NCBI GenBank assembly: GCA_963921825.1
Contig: OY997594.1
Span: 66,945,675-67,009,674, forward strand
Reading direction: 5' to 3'
DNA length: 64,000 bases
Source of the DNA: Erodium maritimum
Lineage: Eukaryota > Streptophyta > Magnoliopsida > Geraniales > Geraniaceae
Of the stretch, positions 45,975 to 56,728 are shown piece by piece. Position 1 is the stretch's first letter. Every line of letters begins with the position of its first letter. The notes beneath the pieces are model-generated. The model was not told the origin of the DNA, searched no databases, and worked only from the letters and a program-made list of their open reading frames with translations. The translations under genes were made by a program, and so were the position numbers.

Positions 45975-47898
45975 CCCAGGGTTCAGACTGGGCTTGGGCC
46001 CAGAAAATGGGCTCTGACCAGTACCGGGCCGCACGGCCCAAGCGAGGGGAGGCAGTCGGGTCTGGCCTGGCCAGGTTGCTGGTCGGGTCCGGTCCGACCC
46101 GGTCCGACCCAAAGTTTTTTTTTTTAAGCGTGTTTTACACATTCAGTATTAAATCAATCAACCAAACATGTAATCATTCAATAAATCAATCAAATATACG
46201 ATCTAACTAGTTTCGTTAGACTCCTAACTTATCCAAATTAAACAATCAAACATGTGAACCTAGCACACAACTAATCGGAGGGCTCATCACGACCTCTCTA
46301 CCAGTAAAACAATTCCCAAGTATTGAAAGCGAGTTATACTAGTTATTCTCATCCTAAGCATGCATTCTAGACGCTTCCGTTTATTAGTAATTGAAACACG
46401 ATTATTCTAGTTATTCGCATCCTATATGCAATTCTAGGACCTTTCAAATTTTATTAACCTATTAGGCATACTATTAATGAAATACTCGAGTAGTTAAGAC
46501 TTTCCCTACCTTGAGGTCTTCCTCTAAAACTCTGCTGTAAAGCCGATTAGTTGCTCCTCCGTTCTTCACACGGGTTCCGGAGTGATCTTCGACTCTCTAG
46601 CTCGGGCCAAGGCCTTTCCTTCTCTTGAGCTCGAGCTCACGCTCTTGGACCACAACAATACCAAAATTAATAACCCAACGGAGTGTTCCTCAATCCAAAA
46701 TTTACAGAATAAACTTCAAACAATGAAAACAAGGTCAAGAAGTGATTTAGAAATCGAAATGGGCTAAAAGGAAGAGTTTTTGGTTCTGGGGGTCTGATCC
46801 GGAATGCCATCCGGACCGTGTGGCTAGCCGTGCTGGAACCTGGCACGGACCGTATCACAGTCCGGCCCGGAAACCAGCACGGACCGCGTCACAGACCGGC
46901 CCGGAGTCTGACACGGACCGTGCAAGGTACCGTGCCGGAATCTCGTATATTCCGTACCGGTACCAGGCCCGTTCCGTGCGGCCTGCCGTGCCGGCACATG
47001 GCCCGGTCCGGGTCACGTTCCGCGCCAGACCTGACCAGCTCCTTCCCCTTTCTTCCCCAACTCGAGTTCCATGAAAATAAAATCAAAAACCACATTTCCA
47101 AGTCTTTCTAACTCCAAAATGTTCATCCAAAGTTACCAAACATCAACACCCTCAATGGGTTCATCAAAACTTCAACTAAAAACACAATCCAAACATCCTA
47201 CTTCACTACTTCTTCTCCAAGTAACAACCACAAAGCTAGTTCTTCAACTTCAAGCCAAAAACCCACAAAACCAAAATTTGAGAGTAGATGAAATGGAGAG
47301 TTGAGAGCACCCATACCTCTAGGATGGTAAGATGAAGAAGATGGAAGGAAAATGGAGGCAAAAGGACTAGAAACAAGCTCCAAAATTCAAGCTTTCTTCA
47401 CTTTCTTCTTCCTCAAGAAATGAGCTCTCCTCCTCCTCTCTCCTTATGATTTTCGGCTGCAACAATAGTGAGGGAGCTGATTTGTGTGCTCATGTTGTTT
47501 TAAATGACCTGTTTTGTCTAATTACCGAAAAGTCCTTAAGGTCCTATCCCTTTAAAGGTAACTTGGGAGGGTATAAGAGTCAAATGAAGCTCCATTTCCA
47601 TCCTCCAAGCCAAACATGACAAGTGTCATGTGCGGTCATTTTCACTTAAATAATTTCCAGCTTTCTAAGATTTTATCGGAAAAAGACCGATATAAAGTCC
47701 GAGTTTGACCGAAATTTGACATAACCAATATTACAGTCAAACTGAAGGAAATGGCCCAACTAAGCTAACCGTGATGACGGCTAAGCTTTTTGGGCCTCGG
47801 AAAGGTCTCGTATGACTTCCTGAGTCATCGGTTGACTTTTCCGGCCAAAAGTCAAACTTGTCTAGAATTTACCGGTTCGACGGGGAGCGGTTCTTACA

Positions 47899-48160
47899 TC
47901 AACTGTTTAGTAACTAATACATACAAAACTCTGGGTCAACTCGACTCCATAGACGGTATATTCGACTCATATTTTAAATATTGTATCGGCTGCTCTTTAA
48001 CAATCCACCCAATTTTATGAAATCGTATATGTAATTTATTAACAATATGATCTCCTACTATGTGAGAAAATGTCAAAACATATTTGATCCATATCTATAT
48101 CAAAATCACACAAAAGTAATTCAGTAAAGAGCTACCAACAAGAAAAATGGCTATTATAGC
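47899..48160. other. AT-rich spacer, no feature
   Basis: This short AT-rich sequence follows the gypsy element boundary at 47898. Confidence 0.5.
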
Positions 48161-49375
48161 GCTTTTAGGGTTTCTACGAACACATGGCGGTGGCGGTGTA
48201 GTCTCTCGCCCCACTAACCATGAGATTGCGATGGAGGGTGATGTGAACGTAAAATGCATCTATTCTAGATGTTTTTAGCCCACATTTCTAAGCTTTTCAG
48301 TCCCGGGATTATGTGATTTAATGTCTTTTTATCTCTATTTATTTATTGGTCTCTTTTCAATGGTATGTAGGAGTTTGATATGAAATAAGGAGTTTTGGAG
48401 CTAAATTGGGCAAAAAATCAGCTTAAGGAATTTTGGGGTCTGGCTGATCTTGTAAAGAGCATAACTTTTGCATACGAGCTTCAATTTTTTCCCGTAAGAT
48501 ATCAAATCGAAGGGAATTGAATCCAAGATGCACGTTAGGCGCACGGCGTGCGCCAAACGTGCAGGCGGTTTCAAGGCATTCTCCTGAAAAAGCCACAAGG
48601 TCTGACAAGTAGGTTGCATGCAATCAACCCTCGTCATCGTCGAAAATGATAGTAGAAGGTGGTCGCTCTCAAGAGGGGATAGACAACCAGTGGAGCACTA
48701 CTGAAGATCAGACGAGGTGGGATACTTAGGCAGTGGAAGGACCAACCGTTGGTGGAGGACGAGGTCGGGGAGCCCAGATCCATACGTTCGGTACCGAGAT
48801 CGCCTACCAGGTAGAGGAGGCTGTGAATGAGGATCCGGGTAAGGTCTAGGATCCAACTAGGAAGACCGCATGGCCGGGTGACCAAGCCCAACCAGCCCAG
48901 ATCCACAAAACTAGTGGGTCTGAGTGTAATTATGGTGATTATATGCCTGGATTGTTTTATGGGCTTGGATTGGTCCAAAAAGACTTTTTGGGCCTAACAC
49001 TGTAGCGATATCAAAAGATCCAATTAGGAGGACGGACCCGAAATGAGAAGGTTCTTTACGATTATGGGACATTTCACATGATGCGGGGGGGGGGGGGGGC
49101 AACAAACACCCTTGCCTCGTAAACTGAGTGCGAGGGGGGCCAGTGGGGCTCGGCCAGTATCACCGCCTCACTGAGCGTAAGGAGACAGAGGATCCACCAA
49201 GATCCAGTATGATACTTCCCTATCTTCTCGAAAGTCAGCAATCCAGCGTTTTAGAGTCGTACTTTTATCACTTCAGGGGTTTTCAGTTTATCTAGCTTGG
49301 TGTTTGTTAGTTTATCTGCTTGTAAACACTTTCTCATCTATAATATCACACTCGTTATCCATTCAAAAAAATCAC
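48161..49375 (+). other. Unclassified retroelement-like block ending in an A run
   Basis: The block starts near tagggtttctacgaacacatgg and ends with ccattcaaaaaaatc. Open frames (for example 48634-48978 on minus) match no family. Around 49205-49260 it shares ordered motifs with 50890-50945 (acttc-ctat, agtcagcaatcc-gcgtt). It may be a degraded poly(A) retroposon. Confidence 0.35.
49085..49099 (+). repeat. 15-base poly-G tract
   Basis: An uninterrupted run of 15 G follows atgc at 49081-49084. Long G runs are rare in AT-rich plant DNA, and the length is prone to sequencing error. Confidence 0.8.
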
Positions 49376-49505
49376 ACAAAAGTAAAATAGTTTTTATTAT
49401 ACATCAAGACACTTTTAAAAGATTTTTTTTTTTTTTGATTTATTAGATTCTAAGGCATTACAATAACCTCCTTGCAAAGTGGTCATGGGTAGCTAGCGCC
49501 ACCTT

Positions 49506-49801
49506 TCATAGCCTTGAATTCGGGAGAACCTGAGTTGTGGTGTCCACCGGAGAATGTTGCCTATGAGGAGGAGGTTGGTCGGAGGATTTGGGAGGACGAT
49601 TATGTGGTGGAGTGTAGTCAAGATCAATGTCATTTTCCCCCTTTCCTTCATCAATTTAAGTACCTAGCTAAGTAATAGAATCGTTACGTGAAATAATAAT
49701 ATTCAACAAACGCATAGAAACTAGTGCGCACCTTTGGAAATGAGAGGCAGGAGGAGGAGGAAGACGATGACGAGTTTAACAGTATGCCAAGAAGATATCA
49801 T
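49506..49801 (-). CDS. Small secreted peptide precursor 2 (uncharacterised)
   Basis: Exon 1 is 49801-49732 (70 bp, ending in phase 1) and exon 2 is 49645-49506, giving 69 residues. Residues 1-23 are a signal peptide (MISSWHTVK, then a Val/Leu core). The mature part starts GKGENDIDLDYTPPHNRPPK and ends VLPNSRL. It is collinear with the peptide at 29100-29439: same exon 1 length, same phase, and DID-x-DY-x-PP directly after the splice. DYTPPHNRPPK shares the DY..P...PPK spacing of RGF/GLV/CLEL peptides, but it sits at the N-terminus of the mature part instead of the C-terminus, so I do not assign that family. Expression and processing are not shown. Confidence 0.6.
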
Positions 49802-49854
49802 GTTCGTTGTTGAAGAGAATCAAAATAGAAATGAAATTATAAACTAATAATATT

Positions 49855-49862
49855 AATTTATA
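49855..49862 (-). promoter_or_regulatory. TATA box of peptide gene 2
   Basis: TATAAATT on the minus strand lies 54 bases upstream of the ATG at 49801, as in peptide gene 1. Confidence 0.65.
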
Positions 49863-50129
49863 GGAGATGACTCCTTGTATGGACATGAACTAATGGTGGA
49901 ATGGTAGTGACATGGAGAGGTCGTAATTTATATAAGTTACGAATTTATTTTCGTAATATTGTATGATTATTCTATTCAATACCACCTCAATTTTATGTTC
50001 TTATTTAAACCGATTGATGTATGTTAAAAACAGTTTTTTATCAAGAAAAATATATATATTTGAAAACAGTTTTATTATCGATAGAAAATTATTATATTAT
50101 GTTAAAATAATCATTTTAATTAATTAGCT

Positions 50130-51236
50130 CGGCTTTGGTGTTGAAAGAGCAAACAGGTTCAGATTTTGCGCAGAGACAAGGGCGTCGCCCTTCCTTCTCT
50201 CTCTAAGAGGCGGTTGGGGTTTTGCGAATCGTGGACTGCGGCGGCGAAGAGGTTTTCGGCGAGCTCCGGTCACACACAACACGGGAGGACAGTGAATGCC
50301 AACGGGTCTTGGCCGGTGTCGTCTCTGTCTCCTGAGCGGGTCTTCCCTCGATCCGGCTCGCCGATGGCGACAGCGAAGGGAGGCCATTCGGGGATGCTGG
50401 GGGGATCGGGACAACTACCTTCGTTGTCTCGTGAATTCCCGGGGAGGACGGTGGTGCGAGGTGAAGTGGTGGTCTTGTCGGGGGACGGGTCAGCGCCGGT
50501 ATCATCGGACAGGGCCCCGGTTACAGTGGAGCCACCGGATGCGGTGCTGTGGCGGCGAAGCAAAGGGACGGCGGCGATGGTGCGCGGATCCGCTAGGGTT
50601 TCAGACGCGGCACTGGGCCGAGATCGCAAGGATGTGGGTCTGGGCCGGGGCCTAAGCGCGGACGCTCGCCGGGCCTGGCAGGATGACTGGACATGGGCTC
50701 TGCGTGATCATCGAGCTGGATCAGGCAAGTCGGACTCGGATGGGGAGTCACATGTAGCGGCGGGGGGCTTCAAGCACCCTCGCCTCTAGGAATGAGTACG
50801 GAAGGGGACAGGGAGGGTTTGGTCGACTGTACCTTCTCCCTGGTGTATAGGTGGCATTGGTACCACCAACAGTTGATGAGTTACTTCTCTACCACTTCGG
50901 AGTCAGCAATCCCGCGTTCAGGAGCCCTACCATTATCAGTCAAGGGAGGACGACGCACGCTGACATACCAGGGGAGTAATCGGTCCACCACTGCACGTTT
51001 ATCATCTGATCTGCTCGATCAGTTTCTTATGGTTGGAGTATACTGTATCGGTGTCCCTGGATGCTACCGCAGTCCCACCCCTCCGACCGCCATTATGCCT
51101 AAGAGCAAAATTTACTTTTCTGCATTTGTCTTTCAAATTGTGTTAGTTTGGTTATTTTGTATGGTGATTCCTTCATTCGTAGGCACCAGAATGCTTTAAA
51201 TTTTATAATATCCTCGTTTCTACCTCAAAAAAAATC
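50130..51236 (+). other. GC-rich unclassified block with A-rich end
   Basis: A 207-codon frame (50166-50789) and overlapping frames on both strands lie in a GC-rich island. The translation is low-complexity and unlike any family I know. The block ends at about 51227-51236 in an A run after ctacctc, like a retroposon 3' end. It shares the agtcagcaatcc-gcgtt segment with 49.2 kb. Possibly a LINE with its middle deleted. Confidence 0.35.
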
Positions 51237-52307
51237 ATAAGGATTTTTTGAATATTAAACAAATAGTACAATGTAAACAGCTTTATATTAATAAAATAGT
51301 TTTTCTTTTTAAACGAGTAGAGAAGTATTGTATTATTGTTGAACAGCAACTTTACAGGGTAGGACATAACTGTCCAGGATTCCATATATTTGTCCCGATC
51401 GACCGTAATCCATCAGGCGCTCATGGATCCATAAAAGTAGTCTGCTTTCACTCGCAAATCCGAACTTAGGAGTTCCTCTTAACGACATTTCAAAAGAACT
51501 AATACTCAAAGTCCTAAACATATAGATACAACAATTTATTCGACTTAAAACAGAATAAAAAGCAGGAAATACTACCTTTGGTGCGGATTTCCCGAGACTC
51601 CCCGACAGTAGTAGTCCCGGGTCTGTGGGTATAGTCCGTAGACGGACCCTCCCACCCCCGCCGGGTCTTCTCATTTTTCCAAAGGAGGTTGAGACACCTC
51701 CTCTGTCGAAGACCGGATCTGCTAGCGGACGTTGAGCGGCCCGTCGAAGGAGAGGCAGGGGGCGGTACCTGGGATAGGACACCGGCGGCAACGGTCGGGG
51801 GTGGTGCACCTGGTCGGGCTGACCTCCAGCGGCTACAATAAAGGACCGGTACGGGGACACCGACGACTAAGGCTCAGAGAGAACGAGAGCTCTTTCCATG
51901 ACCGAGCCCGTCTTGTCCTTTAAAGGGGAGGGCTCGCTTCTGGAGATGCTCCGAATCTCAGGCGAATGATGGATGGGGCTGACAGCAGACGACGCCGAAA
52001 AGTTGACGTCGGAGAGGAAACCCGACGGGAGCGGCTGTGCATCGACGGGGCAGAGCTCAAGGTCGGATTCCATGGTACGGACGAAGACGAGGGACTTGAA
52101 GCGAAGAGGATGGCGGCGGCGACCAACAAGGATGGACGTCGACGGAAACGGATGAGGGAGAAGACTGTTGAAAAAATCCTAGCAAGGGTATTGTTGAACC
52201 ACAATTAAGGATAATGGTTGACCAAATCAAAGATATCCGAGAGCTTGGAAGCAAGGAACTTCAATAGTGAAATGGGGGAGGGGGAGGAGGTTGCGCAGAA
52301 AGGTAAT
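51237..52307 (-). other. GC-rich block, unclassified
   Basis: 51480-52200 is GC-rich with frames on both strands. A minus frame (51867-52073, MESDLELCPVDAQ...) and overlapping ones could be a LINE ORF1 start, but no diagnostic domain is visible. The left 240 bases are AT-rich. Confidence 0.3.
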
Positions 52308-52316
52308 AAAATAGTT

Positions 52317-53772
52317 GGGTTATTTACCATAAGGTACCCTAATGTTTCGTCCACGAACGATAAGGTACCCTAATGAATTTTGTGTCCGATAAGGTACCCT
52401 AATGATTCATCCACGAACGATTTGGTTTAATGTTATTAAAAAACTAACAGAATTATGTAGAATGACTATTTTGCCCTTTAACATTTCAATTGACTTTTGA
52501 CTTAAGAGTGAAATGACCATTATACCCTAAGTTATTATTTTTCCTTAATTTATATTTTGTAATTAATTTTAATTTTCAAAATAAAATAAATAAATTATAT
52601 GTTTTTTAAAGTTATATTTTTTTAAAACTGAATTTGTTTTTTTTTCAAAAATCAGTTTTTATTTTTTAAAAATCAGATTTTTATATTTTAAAATAGATTT
52701 TCTATTTAATTAGTTTTATTTTTTTAATAATTAGTTTTTTTATATATAAATAATTTTTTATTAAAAACATTTTTATATATAAAAAATCATTTTTATTTTT
52801 AAAAAAAATTAAGTTTATTAAAAAAAATCGCAGAGCTTCGTCTTCTCCGGCCACCCCACCGGCGTCGTCTCCGGCCACCCCACCTCCGTCGTCGTCGTCG
52901 TCTCGGGCCAACCCACCTGCGTCGCCTCCTCCTCCCTCTTCCAGCTCCTCCCCCTCACACCAGATCTGAATAAAAAAAATAGTCGCAGAGCTTCGTCTTC
53001 TCCGGCCACCCCACCGGCGTCGTCTCCGGCCACCCCACCTCCTTCGCCGTCGTCGTCCCTGGCCACCCCACCTGCGCCGCCTCCTCCTCCCTCTTCCAGG
53101 TCTTCCCCCTCACCAGATCTGAATCGCAGAGCTGAAGCTCTGCAATTTGGTTCAGATCTGGTTTGGGTCTGAACCAAATCGCAGAGCTTCAGCTCTGCAA
53201 TTCGATCTGGTGAGGGGGAGGAGCTGGAAGAGGGAGGAGGAGGCGGCGCAAGTGGGGTGGCCCGAGACGACGACGACGGCGGAGGTGGGGTGGCCGGAGA
53301 CGACGCTGGTGGGGTGGCCGGAGAGGACGAAGCTCTGCGACTATTTTTTTTAATAAAATTAATTTTAAAAAAAATAAAAATGATTTTTTTAAATTTTTTA
53401 TATTTCTTAATATTTTAAAAAAAATTAATTTTTTTCAATTTTTTTTAAATAATTTAATTTTTAAATTAAAAAAAATTTAATTTATTTATTTATTATATTT
53501 TTATTGTATTATATAATTAAGGGTATAATGGTAATTTTGTCTATCAAATTTACAAGCTTAAAATAAGAAAGGGTAAAATCGTCATTTCACACCCCACTTA
53601 ACTGCAAATGTCTAATTTAGAGGAATATTCCGTTAGTTTTTAATGGAATATGCCAATTTTAAACCAAATCGTTCGTGGTCGAATCATTATGGTACCTTAT
53701 CGGACACAAAATTCATTAGGGTACCTTATCGTTCGTGGACGAAACATTAGAGTACCTTATCGTAAATAGCCC
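52317..53772. mobile_element. Long-TIR non-autonomous element with 9-bp target duplication (MULE-like)
   Basis: The left terminus gggttatttaccataaggta matches the reverse complement of the right terminus, gggctatttacgataaggta, and similarity continues for over 100 bases. Each arm carries repeats of gataaggtaccctaatg. AAAATAGTT flanks both ends (52308-52316 and 53773-53781), a perfect 9-bp duplication as made by Mutator-like transposases. The core contains AT tracts and a GC-rich inverted repeat. Confidence 0.88.
52828..53341. repeat. GC-rich inverted repeat (hairpin) in the element core
   Basis: The left side holds two tandem copies (from 52828 and 52983) starting tcgcagagcttcgtcttc, each with ccggccaccccacc repeats and ending at an agatctgaat motif. 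The right side (53190-53341) is the reverse complement, ending gacgaagctctgcga. The axis is near 53150-53165. Long A/T runs on either side are also complementary. Confidence 0.85.
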
Positions 53773-53816
53773 AAAATAGTTTTATTGTGTCCAATAACTA
53801 GTGTTATGAAATAAAA

Positions 53817-55160
53817 GGTTACTATCATCCGAGTACCCTAAAAATATTTGGTTTTCATCCGAGTACTCTAAAAATATTTTGTGACACATCAGTACCCAAA
53901 CGAAACATGTTGTTTCAATTTAGTATCCGCCGTTAGTTTCTGTCTATTTTCCATCCAAACACATAAAAAGTCCAAAATACCCCTCACTAACAGTCAAATT
54001 TTCAAACACATGCCATTGAATTTCAAAAACTATTTCCATTTATTTATTTTCTTAAAATCAGTTTATTTATTTTACAAAAAAATTACATTTTATTTAAAAA
54101 AATCAATATTTATTTAATAATTTTTAAAAATATATAAAATTCAGATTTGATTTAAAAAAATGTATTTTAATTTATAAAAAAAAACACTAAAATTCATATT
54201 TAAATTCAAATAGTTCATATTCTTTATTTTCTGTAGTAACTGTTTTTATTTTTTTAACTTTTTTTTTCTTTTGAAACTCATTCTTTTTATATATTTGTTT
54301 TTGAATAACTCTTTTCTATATTATTTTCATTTCAATAATTGTTTAACTATAATTTTGTTTTTTACCAACAGAAAAAATGTCTTTGAAAAAAATTCAGCAG
54401 AGTGATGAGATTTGGCTACGGCTTGATGGGATGAGATTTGTCCAAGTTCCACAGAGGTAGATGTGGCTATGGCTTGATGGGATGAGATTTGTCCAAGTTT
54501 AAATGTTGAGAATCTTAACCCAACCCAGGTTTGCAAAATCCCCAAATATGAACAGATCTGCAAAATCCCCAAATATGAACAGATCTGCAAAAAGAAAAAC
54601 ATATGTTGCACTTGGTTGTTTTGAGATCTGGAACAAGGGGAAGCAGTTGGAACAAGGGGAGGGTTGGGCTGTGGAGAACAGGGATGGGGCGTCGGCGTCG
54701 GAATAGATGAGGCCGGTGAGCTGTGGAGAACAGGGACGGGGCGTCGGCGCCGGAATAGAGGAGACCGGTGAGCTGTGGAGAACAGGGACGGGGCGTCGAT
54801 GCCGGAGTAGATGAGGCCGGTCATGATGAGGAGCTAGCCGGTGACGGGGAATTGGAGGTCTCTAGAGAAGCTTGCCGGCACCACCATGGATGTTGGCCAC
54901 AGCTAAGGAGGAGAAGAGGAATAAGATGAGAGAGAGGGAGAGAGATGAGTGGTGGAGAGAGTGAGAGGTGGAGATATAGTATTTAGGGTATAAATATATC
55001 AAGGGTAGTTTTGTCATTTTAAAAAGAAATAGGCACATGACCATTTTCCATCCAAAATGGATGGAAAATTAACGGCAGGTATTAAATTGAAACAACATGG
55101 TTTGTTTGGGTACTGATGTGTCACAAAGTATTTTTATGGTACTCGGATGATAATAACCCT
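53817..55160. mobile_element. Long-TIR non-autonomous element
   Basis: The left arm ggttactatcatccgagtac matches the reverse-complemented right arm gggttattatcatccgagta. Pairing continues through tgacacatcagtacccaaac and catgttgtttcaattta. Flanking 9-mers gaaataaaa and aaaataaat agree at 7 of 9. The core (54380-54900) holds direct repeats: ggcttgatgggatgagattt twice, a 29-bp ccccaaatatgaacagatct unit twice, and a unit starting tgtggagaacaggga three times. Confidence 0.8.
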
Positions 55161-55312
55161 AAAATAAATAAAAATGTTGAACTGGCCCAACCTTAGAGTT
55201 GCCTCATGAAATAACGGTTACAGTCTAAACGCAAATCTATGAAATGGTGCGAATATAGGCATATGGCAATATCATTTTAGTGTGAATACTGAATGATTAG
55301 TAAATATAAAAA

Positions 55313-55618
55313 AGGTTAATTATTTTTAGTACCCATTTTCTATTGGTAATATTTTTTTTATTACTTTGATGTATTGGTAACGTTTTGGACAAAATTTTGG
55401 TCAAGGTTATGCTATTTTGATGATCTGTGATCAATTCGTAAGAGGTATTAAATGTTCTGTTATCAATATATAAGGGGAATTAAATGATTTGTGACATATT
55501 CATAAAGGGTACTAAATGACAGTTACCAAAACAGATGGACTGTTATTAAACGTTACAAAACGCAAAGATACAAAAAGTATGTTACCAATAAAAAAGAGGT
55601 ACAAAAAGTAATTAACCC
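55313..55618. mobile_element. MITE with about 75-bp inverted repeats and 9-bp target duplication
   Basis: The left arm aggttaattatttttagtac pairs with the reverse-complemented right arm gggttaattactttttgtac; both continue through tattggtaa and cgttttg-aacg. ATATAAAAA stands on both sides (55304-55312 and 55619-55627). Confidence 0.85.
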
Positions 55619-55629
55619 ATATAAAAACT

Positions 55630-56025
55630 AGGGAAAACACCAAGAAACAACTATAGTCCGATTTTATAGCTCAAAATACAACTATAGAGTATTTTGTCGA
55701 CCAAATCACATCGCCTCGAAACTTAAACTCCAAAAACCATAAACATCTGTCTAAAAATAGACGGTCTGTTAACCGCGTGATGGGAAAACACCAAGAAACA
55801 ACTATGGTTTGACTTTATATTACAAAATACAACTATAGAGTTATGACTGAAACTGGGGGCATTTTGGTCTTTACACCTACGCTGTTAATGGGCCGTCTAT
55901 TTTTTGACAGATTTTATGGTTTTTGGACTTTAAGTTTCGGGACGATGTGATTTGGTCGACAAAATACTCTATAGTTGTATTTTGAGTTATAAAATCGGAC
56001 CATAGTTGTTTCTTTGGTATTTTCC
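55630..56025. mobile_element. MITE inserted next to the previous one
   Basis: The left arm agggaaaacaccaagaaaca matches the reverse-complemented right arm ggaaaataccaaagaaacaa and runs on for about 150 bases (tatagtccgattttatagc ...). Flanks are ataaaaact (55621-55629) and ataaaaatt (56026-56034), an 8/9 target duplication. gggaaaacaccaagaaacaa also recurs internally at about 55784. Confidence 0.82.
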
Positions 56026-56034
56026 ATAAAAATT

Positions 56035-56720
56035 ACGAGCCTTGTTGACAGTGGCATGATCGTAAATTTTGCATGTCGGAGACTTGGAGTTATAGGGAAT
56101 GAAGACCCAAATGGCCCATGTGTTAGAGCAGCCCGTGTGTTCCTCAAAGAAGCATAGGCAAGTCCAAAACATCGCCAACGGCTCTCTGTGTCCTTTTGAC
56201 TTATCTTTTATGGGCTGTACTACTAAATTCACTGCCTCAATGCCCCTTACTTTCATCTCTTTGTTTTTGTACTCATATGACGGTTCATTTAGGGGAATTC
56301 AATCGATTCGTTACAGCACAGGTGAATAGAAAGTGAATAACAATGTATCGTGTGATTATAGATGTTAGACAACCGACTTTCTGATATCCATCCTATTTGG
56401 TTCGGTCATTGATTCCAATAACATATAGAGAAATCTTATTTTAGTCCAATCTAACCCACCTTCCACACTTGCTTCCAAGCAAAAGGGGATTCGAAACTAT
56501 GACCTTAAGCAGAGGAACATATATATCTGTTATGTTCAAGTTATTATGAACTTGAACGTAGAATATATTTTTACGAAAACACGTAAAATATTAAATGAGA
56601 TAATACCGTGCAAAAATATATTGAAAATATGGAATTAATGATGTGCATTAATGACATTTAATGCAATCTTGTATTGTCCTGTTACAACTTTTCATACACC
56701 TTATAAAATTGAAAATTGGA
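56035..56720. other. Intergenic, no gene recognised
   Basis: Only short overlapping frames on both strands. Confidence 0.5.
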
Positions 56721-56728
56721 GTTAAGGT

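Larger units (their letters stand above)
42976..46139 (-). mobile_element. Solo LTR, 3164 bp, with CATTC target duplications
   Basis: It begins TGTCACGCCCC (plus strand) and ends TGTTTTACA, that is TG...CA. It is flanked by CATTC on both sides (42971-42975 and 46140-46144), a perfect 5-bp target duplication. No internal retroelement domain is present, so it is a solo LTR left by recombination between the two LTRs of a full element. Its TGTCACGCCCC end resembles that of the host LTR, suggesting the same broad clade. It contains a tandem array (43846-44163), a TATA box and a very GC-rich leader. Confidence 0.93.
32176..47898 (-). mobile_element. Tekay/Del-like Ty3/gypsy retrotransposon with two nested insertions
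   Basis: In minus orientation the order is 5' LTR (47898-41758), tRNA-Met primer-binding site, leader, gag-pol remnant (40424-33599), polypurine tract and 3' LTR (33549-32176, truncated). The RT type and a C-terminal domain ending WKHQGADSTWEREDE place it near Tekay/Del chromoviruses, as do the very long LTRs. A Harbinger element interrupts gag and a solo LTR interrupts the 5' LTR. Aligning the shared LTR parts by eye gives roughly 3-4 percent mismatches, so the insertion is fairly old. The outer end of the 3' LTR is lost, so no target duplication can be checked. Confidence 0.92.
41758..47898 (-). repeat. 5' LTR of the gypsy element, split by a solo LTR
   Basis: The LTR reads TGTAAGAACC at 47898 and ends GGGGCGTGACA at 41758 on the minus strand. 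Removing the nested LTR and one target repeat leaves about 2.97 kb. The 42.30-42.97 and 46.15-47.90 kb parts are collinear with the copy at 1-2152, which confirms continuity across the insertion. Around 42560-42670 a ccctcagg-ctccaataacc motif repeats four times. Confidence 0.88.

Noticed and set aside
45299..46142. Proline-rich 178- and 265-residue proteins on the minus strand
   Set aside because: They are overlapping frames in a GC-rich LTR leader, one running past the LTR edge, with low-complexity content and no domain.
32176..47898. TGTAA...TTACA at 32176-33549 and 46536-47898 as complete 1.37-kb LTRs
   Set aside because: The right copy continues to the left of 46536 with sequence collinear with the LTR at 1-2152, and the primer-binding site lies at 41743, next to a different LTR end (41758). 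The short pair is therefore the result of truncating the left LTR.
50166..50789. A 207-residue protein gene
   Set aside because: There is no family resemblance, frames are open on several strands in the same GC-rich block, and an A run follows. Kept only as an unclassified block.
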